Assembly: GCA_900539655.1 (NCBI GenBank)
Contig: UQCR01000029.1
Location: 1 to 59,638, forward strand
Origin: an uncultured Robinsoniella sp.
Lineage (GTDB): Bacteria > Bacillota > Clostridia > Lachnospirales > Lachnospiraceae
DNA: 59,638 nt
Direction of reading: 5' to 3'
Both the position numbers and the translations under genes were made by a program. Within the stretch, counting starts at the first letter, position 1. The number at the start of each line of letters is the position of its first letter. Of the stretch, positions 9,800-18,876 are shown piece by piece. Under the pieces are notes generated by a model. It was not told where the DNA came from, did no database searches, and worked only from the letters and a program-made list of their open reading frames with translations.

Positions 9800-9907
9800 G
9801 CCTGCTTAACAGTAACAACCCATCGGTAAATTCAGTTTATTTGTATTTATTATACCGATTATTCTAATTAATGTCAATTAGATTCTTGAATTTTTCTCAT
9901 CTGATTT

Positions 9908-12109
9908 TTATTTCTTTTTTCCCTTGCTCGTTTCGATCTTATCATTCTTCTTTGCACGGAACTCTTTCCAGGTTACCCAAAGTGGTCCTGCAATGCATAC
10001 AGAAGAATAACATCCGCTGATGATACCTACCAGCAACGGCAATGAGAACACACGGATAGATTCTATATGGTAAATCAGGGCAAATATAAGAACGATTGCC
10101 ACACAGATAGCGGTTGTGCATGCTGTCTTAACCGAACGTCCGATAGTCTCAGTTATGCTTCGGTCTACCAGTTCACACAAGGTTTCCTTTTTGCTGCCCG
10201 CCTTATTCCGGATATTTTCCCGGATTCTGTCATAGAGTACAATGGTGTCGTTAATGGAATACCCGATAATGGTCAGGGTAACCGCCACGAAGGCATCATT
10301 TACCGGGATCTTAAATACTCCAAACACGAAGAATACCAGAATGACATCATGTATAAGTGCAATTACCGCAGATACACCAGCCGATAATCCGGACAGGGAT
10401 TTGAAACGCACCCATATATATGCAATAATGAACAATGCGGATAATACAATTGCAATTACCGAATTATTTAACGCTTTTGCCCCGATATAAGGCTCTACGG
10501 CAAAAGTTTCCGATAATTCATAGGATGTATCGCCAAGTTTGTTAATTTCTTCTGTTACTTTCTTCTGATCATCCGGATTAATACCTTCATTTCCTGCAAG
10601 GGTCAGCACTAATTTTTTGTCACCCGTAGCGGAGTCCTGGGAGGTCTGTACGCTTACAGGCCTGTTCAAAGCAACGTTTACCGCATTGCCGATCTTTTCT
10701 GTATCTGTATCACCGGAATATGTATATTTCAGTATAACGCCTCCGGTAAACTGTGTATCCAGTTTCACTCCATTTACTCCGGTGATTACAGCTCCGATAA
10801 CCAATACACATGCTGTGAATATAAAAACCCATTTTCGTTTTGCTGCAAAACGGATCATTTTACGGTCTTTTTTCTTACGGAACAATTTTACTTTATCAAA
10901 TATATCGTAGCGTATTACAGATTCCAGCATAAATCTGGACATCCACACACCTGCTGCCAGGTTGATGATAACACCTGTAAACAACGTATATCCAAAACTC
11001 AGCATTGTACCGGAACCAAACATCATTAAGATTAATGCCACTGCAGCTGTAGTCAGATTGCCGTCCAATACCGATGAGAATGCGTTTTGATAACCTTTTT
11101 TAACAGCAGCACGGATACTTGTACCGTCTCTCAATTCCTCACCAATTCGTTCACTGATGATAATGTTGGCATCCACAGCCATACCAACAGAAAGGATCAG
11201 GCCGGCGATACCAGGCAGGGTCAGCGTATACTGCGGAAATGAAAGTGCCAGTATCTGCAGGCACATCTGGAATATAAGGGTCAGACAGCTGATGAATCCG
11301 GGCAGTCTGTAAATACTGATCATAAATATGATAACTAATAACAGGGCTACTATAGAAGCTGTTACCATTGCCTTCAGTGCCTGACTTCCAAGTGATGGAC
11401 TGATGGTATTATAATTACTTGTCTTCATGGAAAATGGAAGTGCACCTGAATTTATTTTATCGGATAATGACTTTGCTTCATCACTGTTCGCCATACCGTT
11501 TATAATTGCTTTTCCACCAGTAATTGCCTGCTGTACCTTAGGATTAGAGATCATCTGTTCATCCATATAGATGCCCATCTGTTTGCCCACCAGCTCCTGA
11601 GTTGCCTTGGCAAATGCCTCCGCTCCAGTCTTATCAAACTGCAGTTCTACTACATATTCTCCTGTTTCCTGATCCCTTGTTACGGAGCTGTCTGACACAT
11701 TTTCTCCTTCTACAAGTACATTGCCGTCAGGATCCCGGAAGGTAAGCTTCGCTGTTTCCCCCAATTCAGAGATTGCAGATTCTGGATTAAAGTCTTTTTC
11801 ATCGGATTTCCAGGGGAAACGCACGATAATATGGCCTTCACTTTTATCCACTGTAACTTCACGGTCAGTAATATTTTCAGCATCCAATCTGCTTTCAATA
11901 ACATTACGTGCCGATTCCATCTGCTTTTCTGTGGGAACACCGGTAACTCCAACCGGTTCAAATACCGCCTCAACACCGCCCCGGATGTCAATTCCAAAAC
12001 GCATGTCCTGAATCCCTTTTACTTCCTTGCCCGCTCCAAAAATAGTAAGCAAAAGAAAGGCTGCGATAAGGGCTAACGCAAACCAAATATGATTTTTTTT
12101 ATTTTTCAA
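9908..12109 (-). CDS. secDF: Protein translocase subunit SecDF (fused SecD and SecF)
   Basis: 733 residues, the usual size for the fused form. The SecD half has TM1 at about 8-25, the conserved FGIDIRGGVEAVFEP motif just after it, a large periplasm-type domain up to about 225, and five TM segments to about 400, with GMAVDANIIISER. The SecF half starts near 425 and has the matching LDTQFTGGVILKY motif and GYSINDTIVLYDRIRENI. SecDF uses the proton gradient to pull exported proteins out of SecYEG. It follows a small membrane-protein gene by about 60 bases and ends in a strong terminator, so the two probably share the promoter at 12686-12714. A high secretion load fits the giant exoenzymes here, but secDF is a general housekeeping gene. 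Confidence 0.97.
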   Translation of the reverse strand: MKNKKNHIWFALALIAAFLLLTIFGAGKEVKGIQDMRFGIDIRGGVEAVFEPVGVTGVPTEKQMESARNVIESRLDAENITDREVTVDKSEGHIIVRFPWKSDEKDFNPESAISELGETAKLTFRDPDGNVLVEGENVSDSSVTRDQETGEYVVELQFDKTGAEAFAKATQELVGKQMGIYMDEQMISNPKVQQAITGGKAIINGMANSDEAKSLSDKINSGALPFSMKTSNYNTISPSLGSQALKAMVTASIVALLLVIIFMISIYRLPGFISCLTLIFQMCLQILALSFPQYTLTLPGIAGLILSVGMAVDANIIISERIGEELRDGTSIRAAVKKGYQNAFSSVLDGNLTTAAVALILMMFGSGTMLSFGYTLFTGVIINLAAGVWMSRFMLESVIRYDIFDKVKLFRKKKDRKMIRFAAKRKWVFIFTACVLVIGAVITGVNGVKLDTQFTGGVILKYTYSGDTDTEKIGNAVNVALNRPVSVQTSQDSATGDKKLVLTLAGNEGINPDDQKKVTEEINKLGDTSYELSETFAVEPYIGAKALNNSVIAIVLSALFIIAYIWVRFKSLSGLSAGVSAVIALIHDVILVFFVFGVFKIPVNDAFVAVTLTIIGYSINDTIVLYDRIRENIRNKAGSKKETLCELVDRSITETIGRSVKTACTTAICVAIVLIFALIYHIESIRVFSLPLLVGIISGCYSSVCIAGPLWVTWKEFRAKKNDKIETSKGKKK

Positions 12110-12171
12110 AGTACAATCCTCCTGATTATCTTCTTTTCGTAAATTTCACTTCTTAAATTTTTAATGAAATA

Positions 12172-12603
12172 CTAAAAGATAACAGTACGTTTCTTTCCAT
12201 CGGATTGGTGTAAGATATGAACCTGACTGATCAGAATACATGAAAATGTAAGACAAATAGACAGTATCCAGAACAAACTGCTCCGTACGCTGCCCAATAA
12301 GACATTTGTTGCAATATACAATAAAACCGCCAGTACGCTTCCGTTAAACTGCCTTTGGTTATTCCGTTCTTCCACAAAATTCGTAATTCCCTGTGTCAGT
12401 ACTTTTTCCTGGATTCCAGCCGGAGCATCTGCCGGTGTAAGCTTGGCGAAAATACGGGGCTGGCCATATGTGTAACCGGATCCACCGGCGTCAGCAGTCG
12501 CACTGGTTCCTGTGCCGGTTACAAGATGGGCTTCTGCCTTCACGTAAAAAAGGAGTCCAAGAAAAAAGAGTGTAAAAATAAACATGATAATATTCTTTTT
12601 CAT
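12172..12603 (-). CDS. Small membrane protein of unknown function upstream of secDF
   Basis: 143 residues from the ATG at 12601-12603, which has an AAGGAGGG site; a longer in-frame start has none. A hydrophobic N-terminal segment (NIIMFIFTLFFLGLLFYV) is followed by an extracellular-type stretch rich in Gly, Thr and Ala, and two further hydrophobic segments lie near the C-terminus (SVLAVLLYIATNVLLG and LFWILSICLTFSCILI). I do not recognise a family. Its position, sharing a promoter with secDF, hints at a role in the envelope or export, but that is context only. Confidence 0.6.
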   Translation of the reverse strand: MKKNIIMFIFTLFFLGLLFYVKAEAHLVTGTGTSATADAGGSGYTYGQPRIFAKLTPADAPAGIQEKVLTQGITNFVEERNNQRQFNGSVLAVLLYIATNVLLGSVRSSLFWILSICLTFSCILISQVHILHQSDGKKRTVIF

Positions 12604-12685
12604 GGGGCTCCCTCCTTCATAATCCGCAAATCGCAGCGTGCAGCTGCCGGAAAGCAATTTAATCTCGCTCAAAGCATATAGGCTT

Positions 12686-12714
12686 ATTATATTTTATTTT
12701 TATCTGAATTGCAA
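12686..12714 (-). promoter_or_regulatory. Sigma-A type promoter for the membrane protein-secDF unit
   Basis: On the minus strand TTGCAA (12709-12714), a 17-base spacer, and TATAAT (12686-12691). The expected transcript start is about 75 bases before the ATG at 12603. Confidence 0.75.
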
Positions 12715-12731
12715 TTCTTTTTCCTCTAAAA

Positions 12732-12768
12732 ACTAGTTTTGCAGCCAGTTTTGTAACCAGTTTTCCTG
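12732..12768. repeat. Short 12 bp direct repeats in a divergent promoter region
   Basis: Three adjacent near-copies of ccagttttgtaa, the first as actagttttgca and the third as ccagttttcctg. They sit just upstream of the secDF-side promoter and upstream of the cupin gene. They may be a regulator site or simple local duplication. Confidence 0.35.
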
Positions 12769-12842
12769 CAATTTTAACATAGATTCACATTTACAATGAA
12801 TTTACATATTTTAATATACAAACCTGATTGGAGAATCTTTTT

Positions 12843-13289
12843 ATGAATAATAATTGCTGTATGAGGCAGACCGATTATGGTCCTAACCCCTGTATATTGA
12901 GAGTTGAGGAAATGGCAGAGCAAAATAAAAACTTCCGTACCGCAGTGTGGACGGGATGCCATGTACAAATGACATTAATGTGTATCCCTCCATGTGAGGA
13001 TATTGGCTGGGAAATGCATCCTGATACGGATCAGATTATAAGAGTCGAACATGGAAAAGCCATCGTAATGATGGGTTCCTGCAAAGGCCGTCCGGAATTT
13101 CAAAATGAAATGTGCCCCGGAGATGCTGTCTTTATACCTGCCGGAACCTGGCATAATATTATGAACCCCGAAAGATGTCCTTTAAAGCTTTCATCCGTTT
13201 ATGCACCTCCCAGGCATCCATGGGGAACCGTGCATCAGACGAAGATGGACGCTAACAAACCTGAGCACAACGCTTCCTGCCAGTGGTAG
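12843..13289 (+). CDS. Cupin-domain protein
   Basis: 148 residues from the ATG at 12843, which has GGAG nine bases upstream; a TTG 15 bases earlier is less likely. A single small cupin fold fills the protein. Metal-binding residues are visible in EMHPDTDQIIRVEHG (first cupin motif, with His and Glu) and in PAGTWHNI (second motif His). The sequence ends with GTVHQTK and a short tail. Relatives are short stand-alone cupins often linked to sugar or mannose-type isomerase folds, but no substrate is known. It stands alone on the plus strand and converges with GH127. Confidence 0.85.
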   Translation: MNNNCCMRQTDYGPNPCILRVEEMAEQNKNFRTAVWTGCHVQMTLMCIPPCEDIGWEMHPDTDQIIRVEHGKAIVMMGSCKGRPEFQNEMCPGDAVFIPAGTWHNIMNPERCPLKLSSVYAPPRHPWGTVHQTKMDANKPEHNASCQW

Positions 13290-13300
13290 TTCCAAATAAT

Positions 13301-13328
13301 GAGCTGAGGCAATTATTTGTCTCAGCTC
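13301..13328. terminator. Hairpin between convergent cupin and GH127 genes
   Basis: Arms gagctgag (13301-13308) and ctcagctc (13321-13328) pair perfectly around a 12-base loop. T runs are weak on both sides. Its place between convergent stops suggests a bidirectional terminator. Confidence 0.55.
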
Positions 13329-13352
13329 AATGCCTTATACTTTCGTATATAA

Positions 13353-15293
13353 TTATAAAATCTCTCTCACCCAGACTAACATTTCTCCGGTAATCCGGTT
13401 TCCCCAGTATGCATACGGTACAAAAGTCAATGCTGCGTCTTCCATCTTTGGCGCACATTCCTTATACAGCTCTCCCTCTTTCCATTCATCTGATACAAGC
13501 CTTTTGCCCTGTGCTCTTATTACGGTTACTCCTCCCAGGAGATCCGGTTCAAAGTGTTCCTTAAGTGCTATGCCGGAATCCAGGAACAGGCCTGGCAGAT
13601 TATTTCCATTGTCTGTTTCCTCCAGACAGTACACGCAAGGCCCTTTCATGACAGCAACTTTTCCGGTATCTGCTTTTACAAGTGGATTTGCATGGAGAAG
13701 CCTCGGCTCCATGGAGAATTTCATTGTAAGTTCCATCTCTTTTCTGTCCACTGTGAAAAATGCATATCCCTTTTCTGTTTTATCCGGCATGATCTTTTCG
13801 CTGCCACTATAGAAAACGGCATCTTTTGCGTATTCCGGAATGCGGACTGCCAGAGAAACCTTTACATTTTTCTGGTTTTCTATGTGGATAGTTGTCTTGC
13901 CTTCATTCGGGAATCTGGTTACCTGTTTCATCTGTATACTGCCAGACTCCAGTTCCTGCCTAACCTCACTTGTGACAAACAGGTTCACCCATACCGTATC
14001 CCCCTGTGTGCTGTAGATATACTGTCCCAGGGATGCCAGTGTCCGGGCTATATTCGGCGGGCAGCATGCTACTCCAAACCATTTCTGCCTAACCGGCTTT
14101 ACATGCTCCTTGGAAGTTCTGGGCATACAAGCATCCGGCCAGACTTCTAATGGGTTTACGTAAAAGAAACTGCGGCCATCCAGGGCGATCCCCGCCAATA
14201 TGGTATTATAAAGGGCGCGTTCCACTTCCTCCATATACTTGCCGTCTCTGGTGATCTGATTCATACGCAGCCCAAAGAGTGCAAGACCGATAGATGCACA
14301 GCTCTCAGAATAATTGTATTCATTCGGCAGGTCATAATCCGTCGTAAAGCGCTCCAGGATTCCCGATGAGCCAATGCCTCCCGTAATGTACATACGCTTA
14401 CTCACCATATTGTTCCACAGGGTCTCACAGGCTTCCATCAGAGAATCATCCTGATACTCATAAGCCAGATCAGCCATTGCACAGTACATGTATACGGCAC
14501 GAACAGCATGCCCTTCTGCTGTTTTCTGGTCACGCACCGGAATATGGGACTGGGAATACTTTGTATCATAATCTGCAAATTCCGGAAAAATCCGTTTATG
14601 TCCGTCCTTTTTCATTTCTTTTAGAAAATAGTTCTCACCCACACCTCTGATATCGATAAAATACTTAGCCATATCCAGATATCTGCGTTCCTTTGTAATA
14701 CGAAACAGCTTAATCAGACCAATTTCCACTTCCTGGTGTCCGGGATATCCATGGATTTTACCCTCTTCTTCCCCAAACGTCTCACAGATCAGATCTGCAA
14801 ATCTGCACATACAGTCCAGAAACTTCCTCTTTCCCGTCCCTTCATAATATGCCGCAGCCGCCTCCATCAAATGGCCCGCTGTATACAGCTCATGTCCTTC
14901 ACAGAGGTTGCTCCAGCGTTTGTCCGGTTCTTTTATCGTAAAATAAGTATTGATATAACCATCCTCACACTGTGCATCTGCTATCAAATCTATCACTTCA
15001 TCTGCAGTAGCTTCCAGTTTTTTATCTGGATTGCATGCCAGTGAAAATCCTACTGCTTCCAGCCATTTTGCAATATCCGTATCCTGAAATACCGCGCCGT
15101 AAAAATCTCCGCTGCTTTTCCCTGCTGCTATTTTAAAATTCTCCAGGCAGTGGCTGGACTCGGCATCCGCTACCCGGTCATTCATGATCTCCCACTGATA
15201 AGGGATAATTACATTTCTCACCAGATCCACGTGTCTGGACCAGAATTCATCACTTATTTTAATATTCTTTAAATCCAATGATTTTAGTTTCAT
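13353..15293 (-). CDS. GH127 beta-L-arabinofuranosidase (HypBA1-like)
   Basis: 646 residues, close to the usual length, with no signal peptide, so cytosolic. GH127 enzymes have an (alpha/alpha)6 barrel and use a Cys nucleophile held by Zn. The whole set is visible at the expected spacing: acid/base Glu at E314 (GILERF), Zn ligands E330 and C332 (YSESCASIG), and the C410-C411 pair in GVACCPPNIA. In HypBA1 of Bifidobacterium longum these are, from memory, E322, E338, C340, C417 and C418. The reaction removes terminal beta-L-arabinofuranose from arabinobiose or hydroxyproline-linked chains. It lies just downstream of two sugar permeases and in the same locus as a GH121-like exoenzyme, the same gene set as the bifidobacterial hyp locus. 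A 16-bp tandem repeat and a two-hairpin leader precede it. Confidence 0.93.
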   Translation of the reverse strand: MKLKSLDLKNIKISDEFWSRHVDLVRNVIIPYQWEIMNDRVADAESSHCLENFKIAAGKSSGDFYGAVFQDTDIAKWLEAVGFSLACNPDKKLEATADEVIDLIADAQCEDGYINTYFTIKEPDKRWSNLCEGHELYTAGHLMEAAAAYYEGTGKRKFLDCMCRFADLICETFGEEEGKIHGYPGHQEVEIGLIKLFRITKERRYLDMAKYFIDIRGVGENYFLKEMKKDGHKRIFPEFADYDTKYSQSHIPVRDQKTAEGHAVRAVYMYCAMADLAYEYQDDSLMEACETLWNNMVSKRMYITGGIGSSGILERFTTDYDLPNEYNYSESCASIGLALFGLRMNQITRDGKYMEEVERALYNTILAGIALDGRSFFYVNPLEVWPDACMPRTSKEHVKPVRQKWFGVACCPPNIARTLASLGQYIYSTQGDTVWVNLFVTSEVRQELESGSIQMKQVTRFPNEGKTTIHIENQKNVKVSLAVRIPEYAKDAVFYSGSEKIMPDKTEKGYAFFTVDRKEMELTMKFSMEPRLLHANPLVKADTGKVAVMKGPCVYCLEETDNGNNLPGLFLDSGIALKEHFEPDLLGGVTVIRAQGKRLVSDEWKEGELYKECAPKMEDAALTFVPYAYWGNRITGEMLVWVREIL

Positions 15294-15305
15294 TCATTTT
15301 CCCAT

Positions 15306-15376
15306 AATATACTGCAGTGCTCCTGCAATACAGCCACCATAAAACAGGTTGAAAGAACTACCGTGGCTTCCTTTCT
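15306..15376 (-). promoter_or_regulatory. Two-hairpin 5' leader element B upstream of GH127
   Basis: On the minus strand it starts agaaaggaagccac, closes GCCAC with GTGGC, then forms a second hairpin (tgcag with ctgca). It ends 13 bases before the GH127 start, the same distance as leader A at 9477-9570. Shared blocks include agaaagga, GCCAC, TTCTTT, GTGGC and GTATTGC. Confidence 0.5.
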
Positions 15377-15413
15377 GAATCAAATTTTCTTTCAACATCA
15401 GTAACCTGTTAAT

Positions 15414-15503
15414 CGTATACTTAGTTACTCGTATACTTCGTTATTCGTGTACTTAGTTATTCGTGTACTTAGTTATTCGTGTACTTTGTTATTCGTGTAT
15501 TTT
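15414..15503. repeat. 16-bp tandem repeat, about 5.6 units
   Basis: Unit cgtgtacttagttatt and close variants at 15414-15429, 15430-15445, 15446-15461, 15462-15477 and 15478-15493, with a partial sixth unit. It fills the space between the stop of the second permease and the GH127 leader. Units three and four are identical, typical of slipped-strand expansion. Copy number may vary between strains. Confidence 0.9.
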
Positions 15504-16337
15504 CTAAGCCTTAACAGCACCATTAGTAAGTCCGCTGACAATATATTTCTGCATAAAGATGAAGATTAAAATAACCGGGAAGATTGCTATAATACCAAAT
15601 GCCATGGTGGAGTTCCACAGGGTCTGGTACTGCTGCACATAATTGTAAATACTGGATGTAATCGGACGCTTATTTGGATCGGTAATAAATGTAATTCCAT
15701 AGATCAGATCCCCCCATGCATATACAAAGGAAAATACGGCTGCTACCACTACGCCCGGTTTTGCAATAGGAAGCATGATTTTAACAAATGCAGTGAGATG
15801 TCCGCAGCCATCTATTTTTGCTGCCTCATCCAGCTCCTTCGGTATGGAGAGGAAATAGGTTCTTAGGATAATAACAGAAAATGGAATACCAAGTGTTGCA
15901 TCTGCCAGTATCGGCGCCATGTATGTATTTAAAAGTTTTGCGCCTGAGAACATGATGTACAGGGATGTTAATACTAACGTGGAAGGAAGCATCTGTGTAA
16001 TTAAGAAAAGAAGGATTATAATCTTCTTGCCCCTGAACTTAAACCGCGCCAGTCCGTATGCTGCCGGAATTGCCAGTATTGTAGAGATTGCCATTGCTCC
16101 AAATCCAATAATTGCACTGTTTTTGAATCCCCTCAGTGTATCGCTGGAAGCGGATAACTGCTTCTGGAAGGCTTCAAGTGTCAGTTCTTTGGGCCACAGG
16201 GGTGTTGGTATCTGGAAAATTTCTACCTGCGTTTTCAGTGCGGTAACCAGCATCCAGTACAGGGGGAATATAAAAATCACAAATACAATTGCACCTATTA
16301 TTAATAATATAATTTTATTTTTCGTCTCTTTCTTCAT
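15504..16337 (-). CDS. Sugar ABC transporter permease, MalG type
   Basis: 277 residues with six predicted membrane segments, the first at about 8-28. The cytoplasmic EAA loop that docks the ATPase is clear (ELDEAAKIDGCG, about residues 170-181, followed by LPIAKPG). The protein ends with the usual VSGLTNGAVKA of CUT1 permeases. It is the second permease of a carbohydrate uptake (CUT1) system and starts one base after the stop of the MalF-type gene. No ATPase gene is nearby, which is common in Firmicutes, where one MsmK/MsmX-like ATPase serves many importers. Substrate inferred from the locus: beta-L-arabino-oligosaccharides. Confidence 0.93.
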   Translation of the reverse strand: MKKETKNKIILLIIGAIVFVIFIFPLYWMLVTALKTQVEIFQIPTPLWPKELTLEAFQKQLSASSDTLRGFKNSAIIGFGAMAISTILAIPAAYGLARFKFRGKKIIILLFLITQMLPSTLVLTSLYIMFSGAKLLNTYMAPILADATLGIPFSVIILRTYFLSIPKELDEAAKIDGCGHLTAFVKIMLPIAKPGVVVAAVFSFVYAWGDLIYGITFITDPNKRPITSSIYNYVQQYQTLWNSTMAFGIIAIFPVILIFIFMQKYIVSGLTNGAVKA

Positions 16338-16338
16338 G

Positions 16339-17244
16339 TTACATCACCTCGTCATCATCAATGGTCCTGATGTAGAAAAATCCTACAAACAGCAAGATTA
16401 AGAACAGGATATTCGATGCTGCCGCACCCTTACTAAACTGAAACTCTTCAAATGAAAGCCGGTATGCATAAGTAGAAACCAGTTCCGTAGCATTTACCGG
16501 TCCTCCCTTTGTCATTACCCATACAAGGTCAAATACCTTGAATGTGTATACAAATCCCAATGTGAGCACAGACATAATAGCCGGTTTAATCATTGGAACT
16601 GTTATATGGAATAAGGTCTGCCGCTTGGAAGCACCGTCCAAGCTGGCACTCTCATAAATTTCGGTTGGAATAGTCGTTAATCCGGTAAGAATTAACATCA
16701 TGTTAAAGGGAATACCAATCCATATATTTGCCACTACAATGGCTGCCATTGCAGTATTTCCATTCAAAAGCCATTCTATCGGTTTATCCAAAATGCCTGC
16801 CGATGTCAGGAACTGATTGATAATTCCGCCGTTTAACTGGAACATAAATTTAAACAATAGCCCTGCTACCGTTACTGGTAAAAGCCAGGATATCATCGTT
16901 ACTCCACGGAAAAAGGAGCAGCCCGGGAATTTCTTATTAAATAACAATGCGAGTCCAAACCCGATCACAAACTGAAAAAGTATAGAAGCAAGTGTAAAAA
17001 TTAATGTATTGCCGATTGATTTCATTAAAATAGAATCGGCTCCGCTGAACAAATCAACATAATTCTGCAATCCCACAAAACTCTGGGAAGCCGTATCTGC
17101 AAATGTATAAACATCCACATTTTTAAAACTCAATAACAGGTTCTTTACCATGGGGTACCCTATCAGCACCATCATATAAATCAAAGCGGGAAGTGCAAAT
17201 ATAACTCCCAGGTAAGCCGGTGTCTTTTTTTTACCATGTCTCAC
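16339..17244 (-). CDS. Sugar ABC transporter permease, MalF type
   Basis: 301 residues, with an N-terminal membrane segment (about 9-29) and five more. The EAA loop reads EIYESASLDGASKRQ, followed by ITVPMIKP. It pairs with the MalG-type permease downstream and with the binding lipoprotein upstream. The 91-base gap to that lipoprotein gene holds two hairpins, one with a T run, that probably lower permease expression relative to the binding protein. Start chosen at the ATG with a GGAGG site. Confidence 0.93.
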   Translation of the reverse strand: MRHGKKKTPAYLGVIFALPALIYMMVLIGYPMVKNLLLSFKNVDVYTFADTASQSFVGLQNYVDLFSGADSILMKSIGNTLIFTLASILFQFVIGFGLALLFNKKFPGCSFFRGVTMISWLLPVTVAGLLFKFMFQLNGGIINQFLTSAGILDKPIEWLLNGNTAMAAIVVANIWIGIPFNMMLILTGLTTIPTEIYESASLDGASKRQTLFHITVPMIKPAIMSVLTLGFVYTFKVFDLVWVMTKGGPVNATELVSTYAYRLSFEEFQFSKGAAASNILFLILLFVGFFYIRTIDDDEVM

Positions 17245-17265
17245 GTTAATCCCTCCTCATATCTT

Positions 17266-17307
17266 TTAAAAAGGGACTGTCGGAAGCAAGTCTACCAGGC
17301 AGTCCCT
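17266..17307 (-). terminator. Attenuating hairpin between binding protein and permeases
   Basis: On the minus strand agggactg (17307-17300) pairs with cagtccct (17279-17272) and is followed by TTTTT. It lies inside the transport operon, so partial termination would give more binding protein than permease, a usual ratio in such systems. Confidence 0.65.
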
Positions 17308-17330
17308 AGAGCGTGTTTAAACACGCCCTA
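17307..17330. repeat. Palindromic element (REP-like), copy 2
   Basis: tagagcgtgt / acacgcccta around a ttaa centre, with one mismatch. It closely matches the palindrome at 9517-9539 and abuts the attenuator hairpin just after the binding-protein stop codon. Confidence 0.5.
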
Positions 17331-17335
17331 ATATT

Positions 17336-18697
17336 TTATTTTACTGCGTCTACAGCAGCCTGTGTACTGTCTGCTGCCTCCTCAGGCGTCTTTGCGCCTG
17401 TCATAACTTCCTGGAATCCATTCTGGATTGCAGAAGAATAAGATGGCCAGGATGCGGATGGTCCTCTTGGGATAGAAGTCTCAAGCTGAGTAATAAATGC
17501 TGCCTGAATCGGATCATCTGTCCAGTAAGAATCCTGTGCTGCTTCCGTTTTTGGAGGGAAGGAGCCATATTTCTTCATTGCATCGATCATAACTTCATTT
17601 TGGTCATAGTATTTCATGAAAGCAACTGCACCTGCGGTATCGTCTTTTTTCACAACGCCCATGTTTTCACCGCCGAGAATTGATGTTGCCTGACTGGAGT
17701 CTTTATCAAATTTTGGTAATACTGTTACGCCATAGTTTAAGTCCGGAGCATCTTTTTCGATACCTGGGATCTGCCATGGTCCATTCTGCTGCATTGCAAT
17801 GTTCCCAGCCATAAAGTTGTTATTAACATCAGACTGTGTCCAGTTTACACATTCTTTTGTCCAGGATCCTGCATCGATCATTTCTTTCATTAAATCGTAA
17901 GACTTTACGCCGCCCTTAATGTCGGTATAAGTACCGCCAGCTGTATACAGCCACTGCAGACACTGGAATGTTCCTTCATCCGTTCCCACTGCTGCATTAC
18001 CAAATCCTGTTACGCCGTCTTTTGTTAACTTCGCTGCCATATCCTTGAAATCATCCCATGTGGTGTTTTCATCCGGATAAGACACGCCTGCTGCATCGAA
18101 TAAATCTTTATTATAGAATAATGCGGTACAGTTTGTTGCAAAAGGAATACCGTAGTGTTTGCCATCCATCATTGTGGACTCCATTGGTCCCTTCAGGTAG
18201 TCATCCCATGCGATGGAAGCATCCGATACATCAGCCATAAGTCCAAGCTGTATGAATGAAGCCATGCTGCAGCCGTCCATGATAACCAGATCCGGCAATT
18301 CACCGGAAGCAAGTCCAAGCGTAAGCTGTTTTTGGTAGTCTGCAAACGGCACATATGTATGGGTTGCCGTAAATTCGCTCTGTGATGAATTAAATCCATC
18401 AATTAAAGCCTGCATCATTTCTTTCTGGGCATCTGTCTCAAAATAATCCCAGATTACAACTTCTTTTGTTTCACCGGTAGAAGCTGCCTTAGTTTCCGCC
18501 TGTGTCTCTGCCTGTGTTTCAGCTGCTTTGGTTTCTTTGGCTGCATCCGTTCCTGCTGTCTCAGCTGCCGTAGTTCCTGTTGTTTCACCTTTTGTTGCCT
18601 CTGTGGTACCGGAAGATGAACCTCCTCCACATCCTGCTGCCATTGTACAAACCATTGTTGCTGCAAGAGCCATTGCCGTAAGTTTCTTTAGTTTCAT
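17336..18697 (-). CDS. Sugar-binding lipoprotein of CUT1 ABC transporter (main transport SBP)
   Basis: 453 residues. A lipoprotein signal ends in the lipobox MAAGC with Cys23, followed by a long Thr/Ala/Glu/Lys-rich linker (about 27-75) and a family 1 solute-binding domain (about 78-450, opening KEVVIWDYFETDAQKEMMQ). It captures an oligosaccharide outside the cell and hands it to the two permeases encoded just downstream. A -10 box sits 50 bases upstream. It is paralogous to the next gene (both share YETDAQ-type openings and the NGPWxxPxxE-like core), but only this one lies directly before the permeases. The hyp locus homologue would bind arabino-oligosaccharides; that substrate is inferred. 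Confidence 0.93.
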   Translation of the reverse strand: MKLKKLTAMALAATMVCTMAAGCGGGSSSGTTEATKGETTGTTAAETAGTDAAKETKAAETQAETQAETKAASTGETKEVVIWDYFETDAQKEMMQALIDGFNSSQSEFTATHTYVPFADYQKQLTLGLASGELPDLVIMDGCSMASFIQLGLMADVSDASIAWDDYLKGPMESTMMDGKHYGIPFATNCTALFYNKDLFDAAGVSYPDENTTWDDFKDMAAKLTKDGVTGFGNAAVGTDEGTFQCLQWLYTAGGTYTDIKGGVKSYDLMKEMIDAGSWTKECVNWTQSDVNNNFMAGNIAMQQNGPWQIPGIEKDAPDLNYGVTVLPKFDKDSSQATSILGGENMGVVKKDDTAGAVAFMKYYDQNEVMIDAMKKYGSFPPKTEAAQDSYWTDDPIQAAFITQLETSIPRGPSASWPSYSSAIQNGFQEVMTGAKTPEEAADSTQAAVDAVK

Positions 18698-18745
18698 GAT
18701 AAAACCTCCCTTATATTTGACTCCAGTATCTTTCCTGGTAAGTAC

Positions 18746-18751
18746 ATTATA
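18746..18751 (-). promoter_or_regulatory. -10 box of the transport operon promoter
   Basis: TATAAT on the minus strand, followed after about 7 bases by the likely transcript start and then a 40-base leader. No good -35 hexamer lies 17 bases upstream, which suggests an activator, most simply the adjacent YesN-type regulator. Confidence 0.55.
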
Positions 18752-18876
18752 AGAGAGGTTCCTATAAAGATTAATTCTAATATTTTAATAATGGTGGATA
18801 ATCCTTAGATTAAATGGTGCATAAAAACGCTTGTGCCGGTACGAAAAGCCTGCTTTATGGAATGCAACCCTGCGAT

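Noticed and set aside
15414..15503. Regular repeats considered as a CRISPR array
   Set aside because: Units are 16 bp with no spacers between them; it is a simple tandem repeat.
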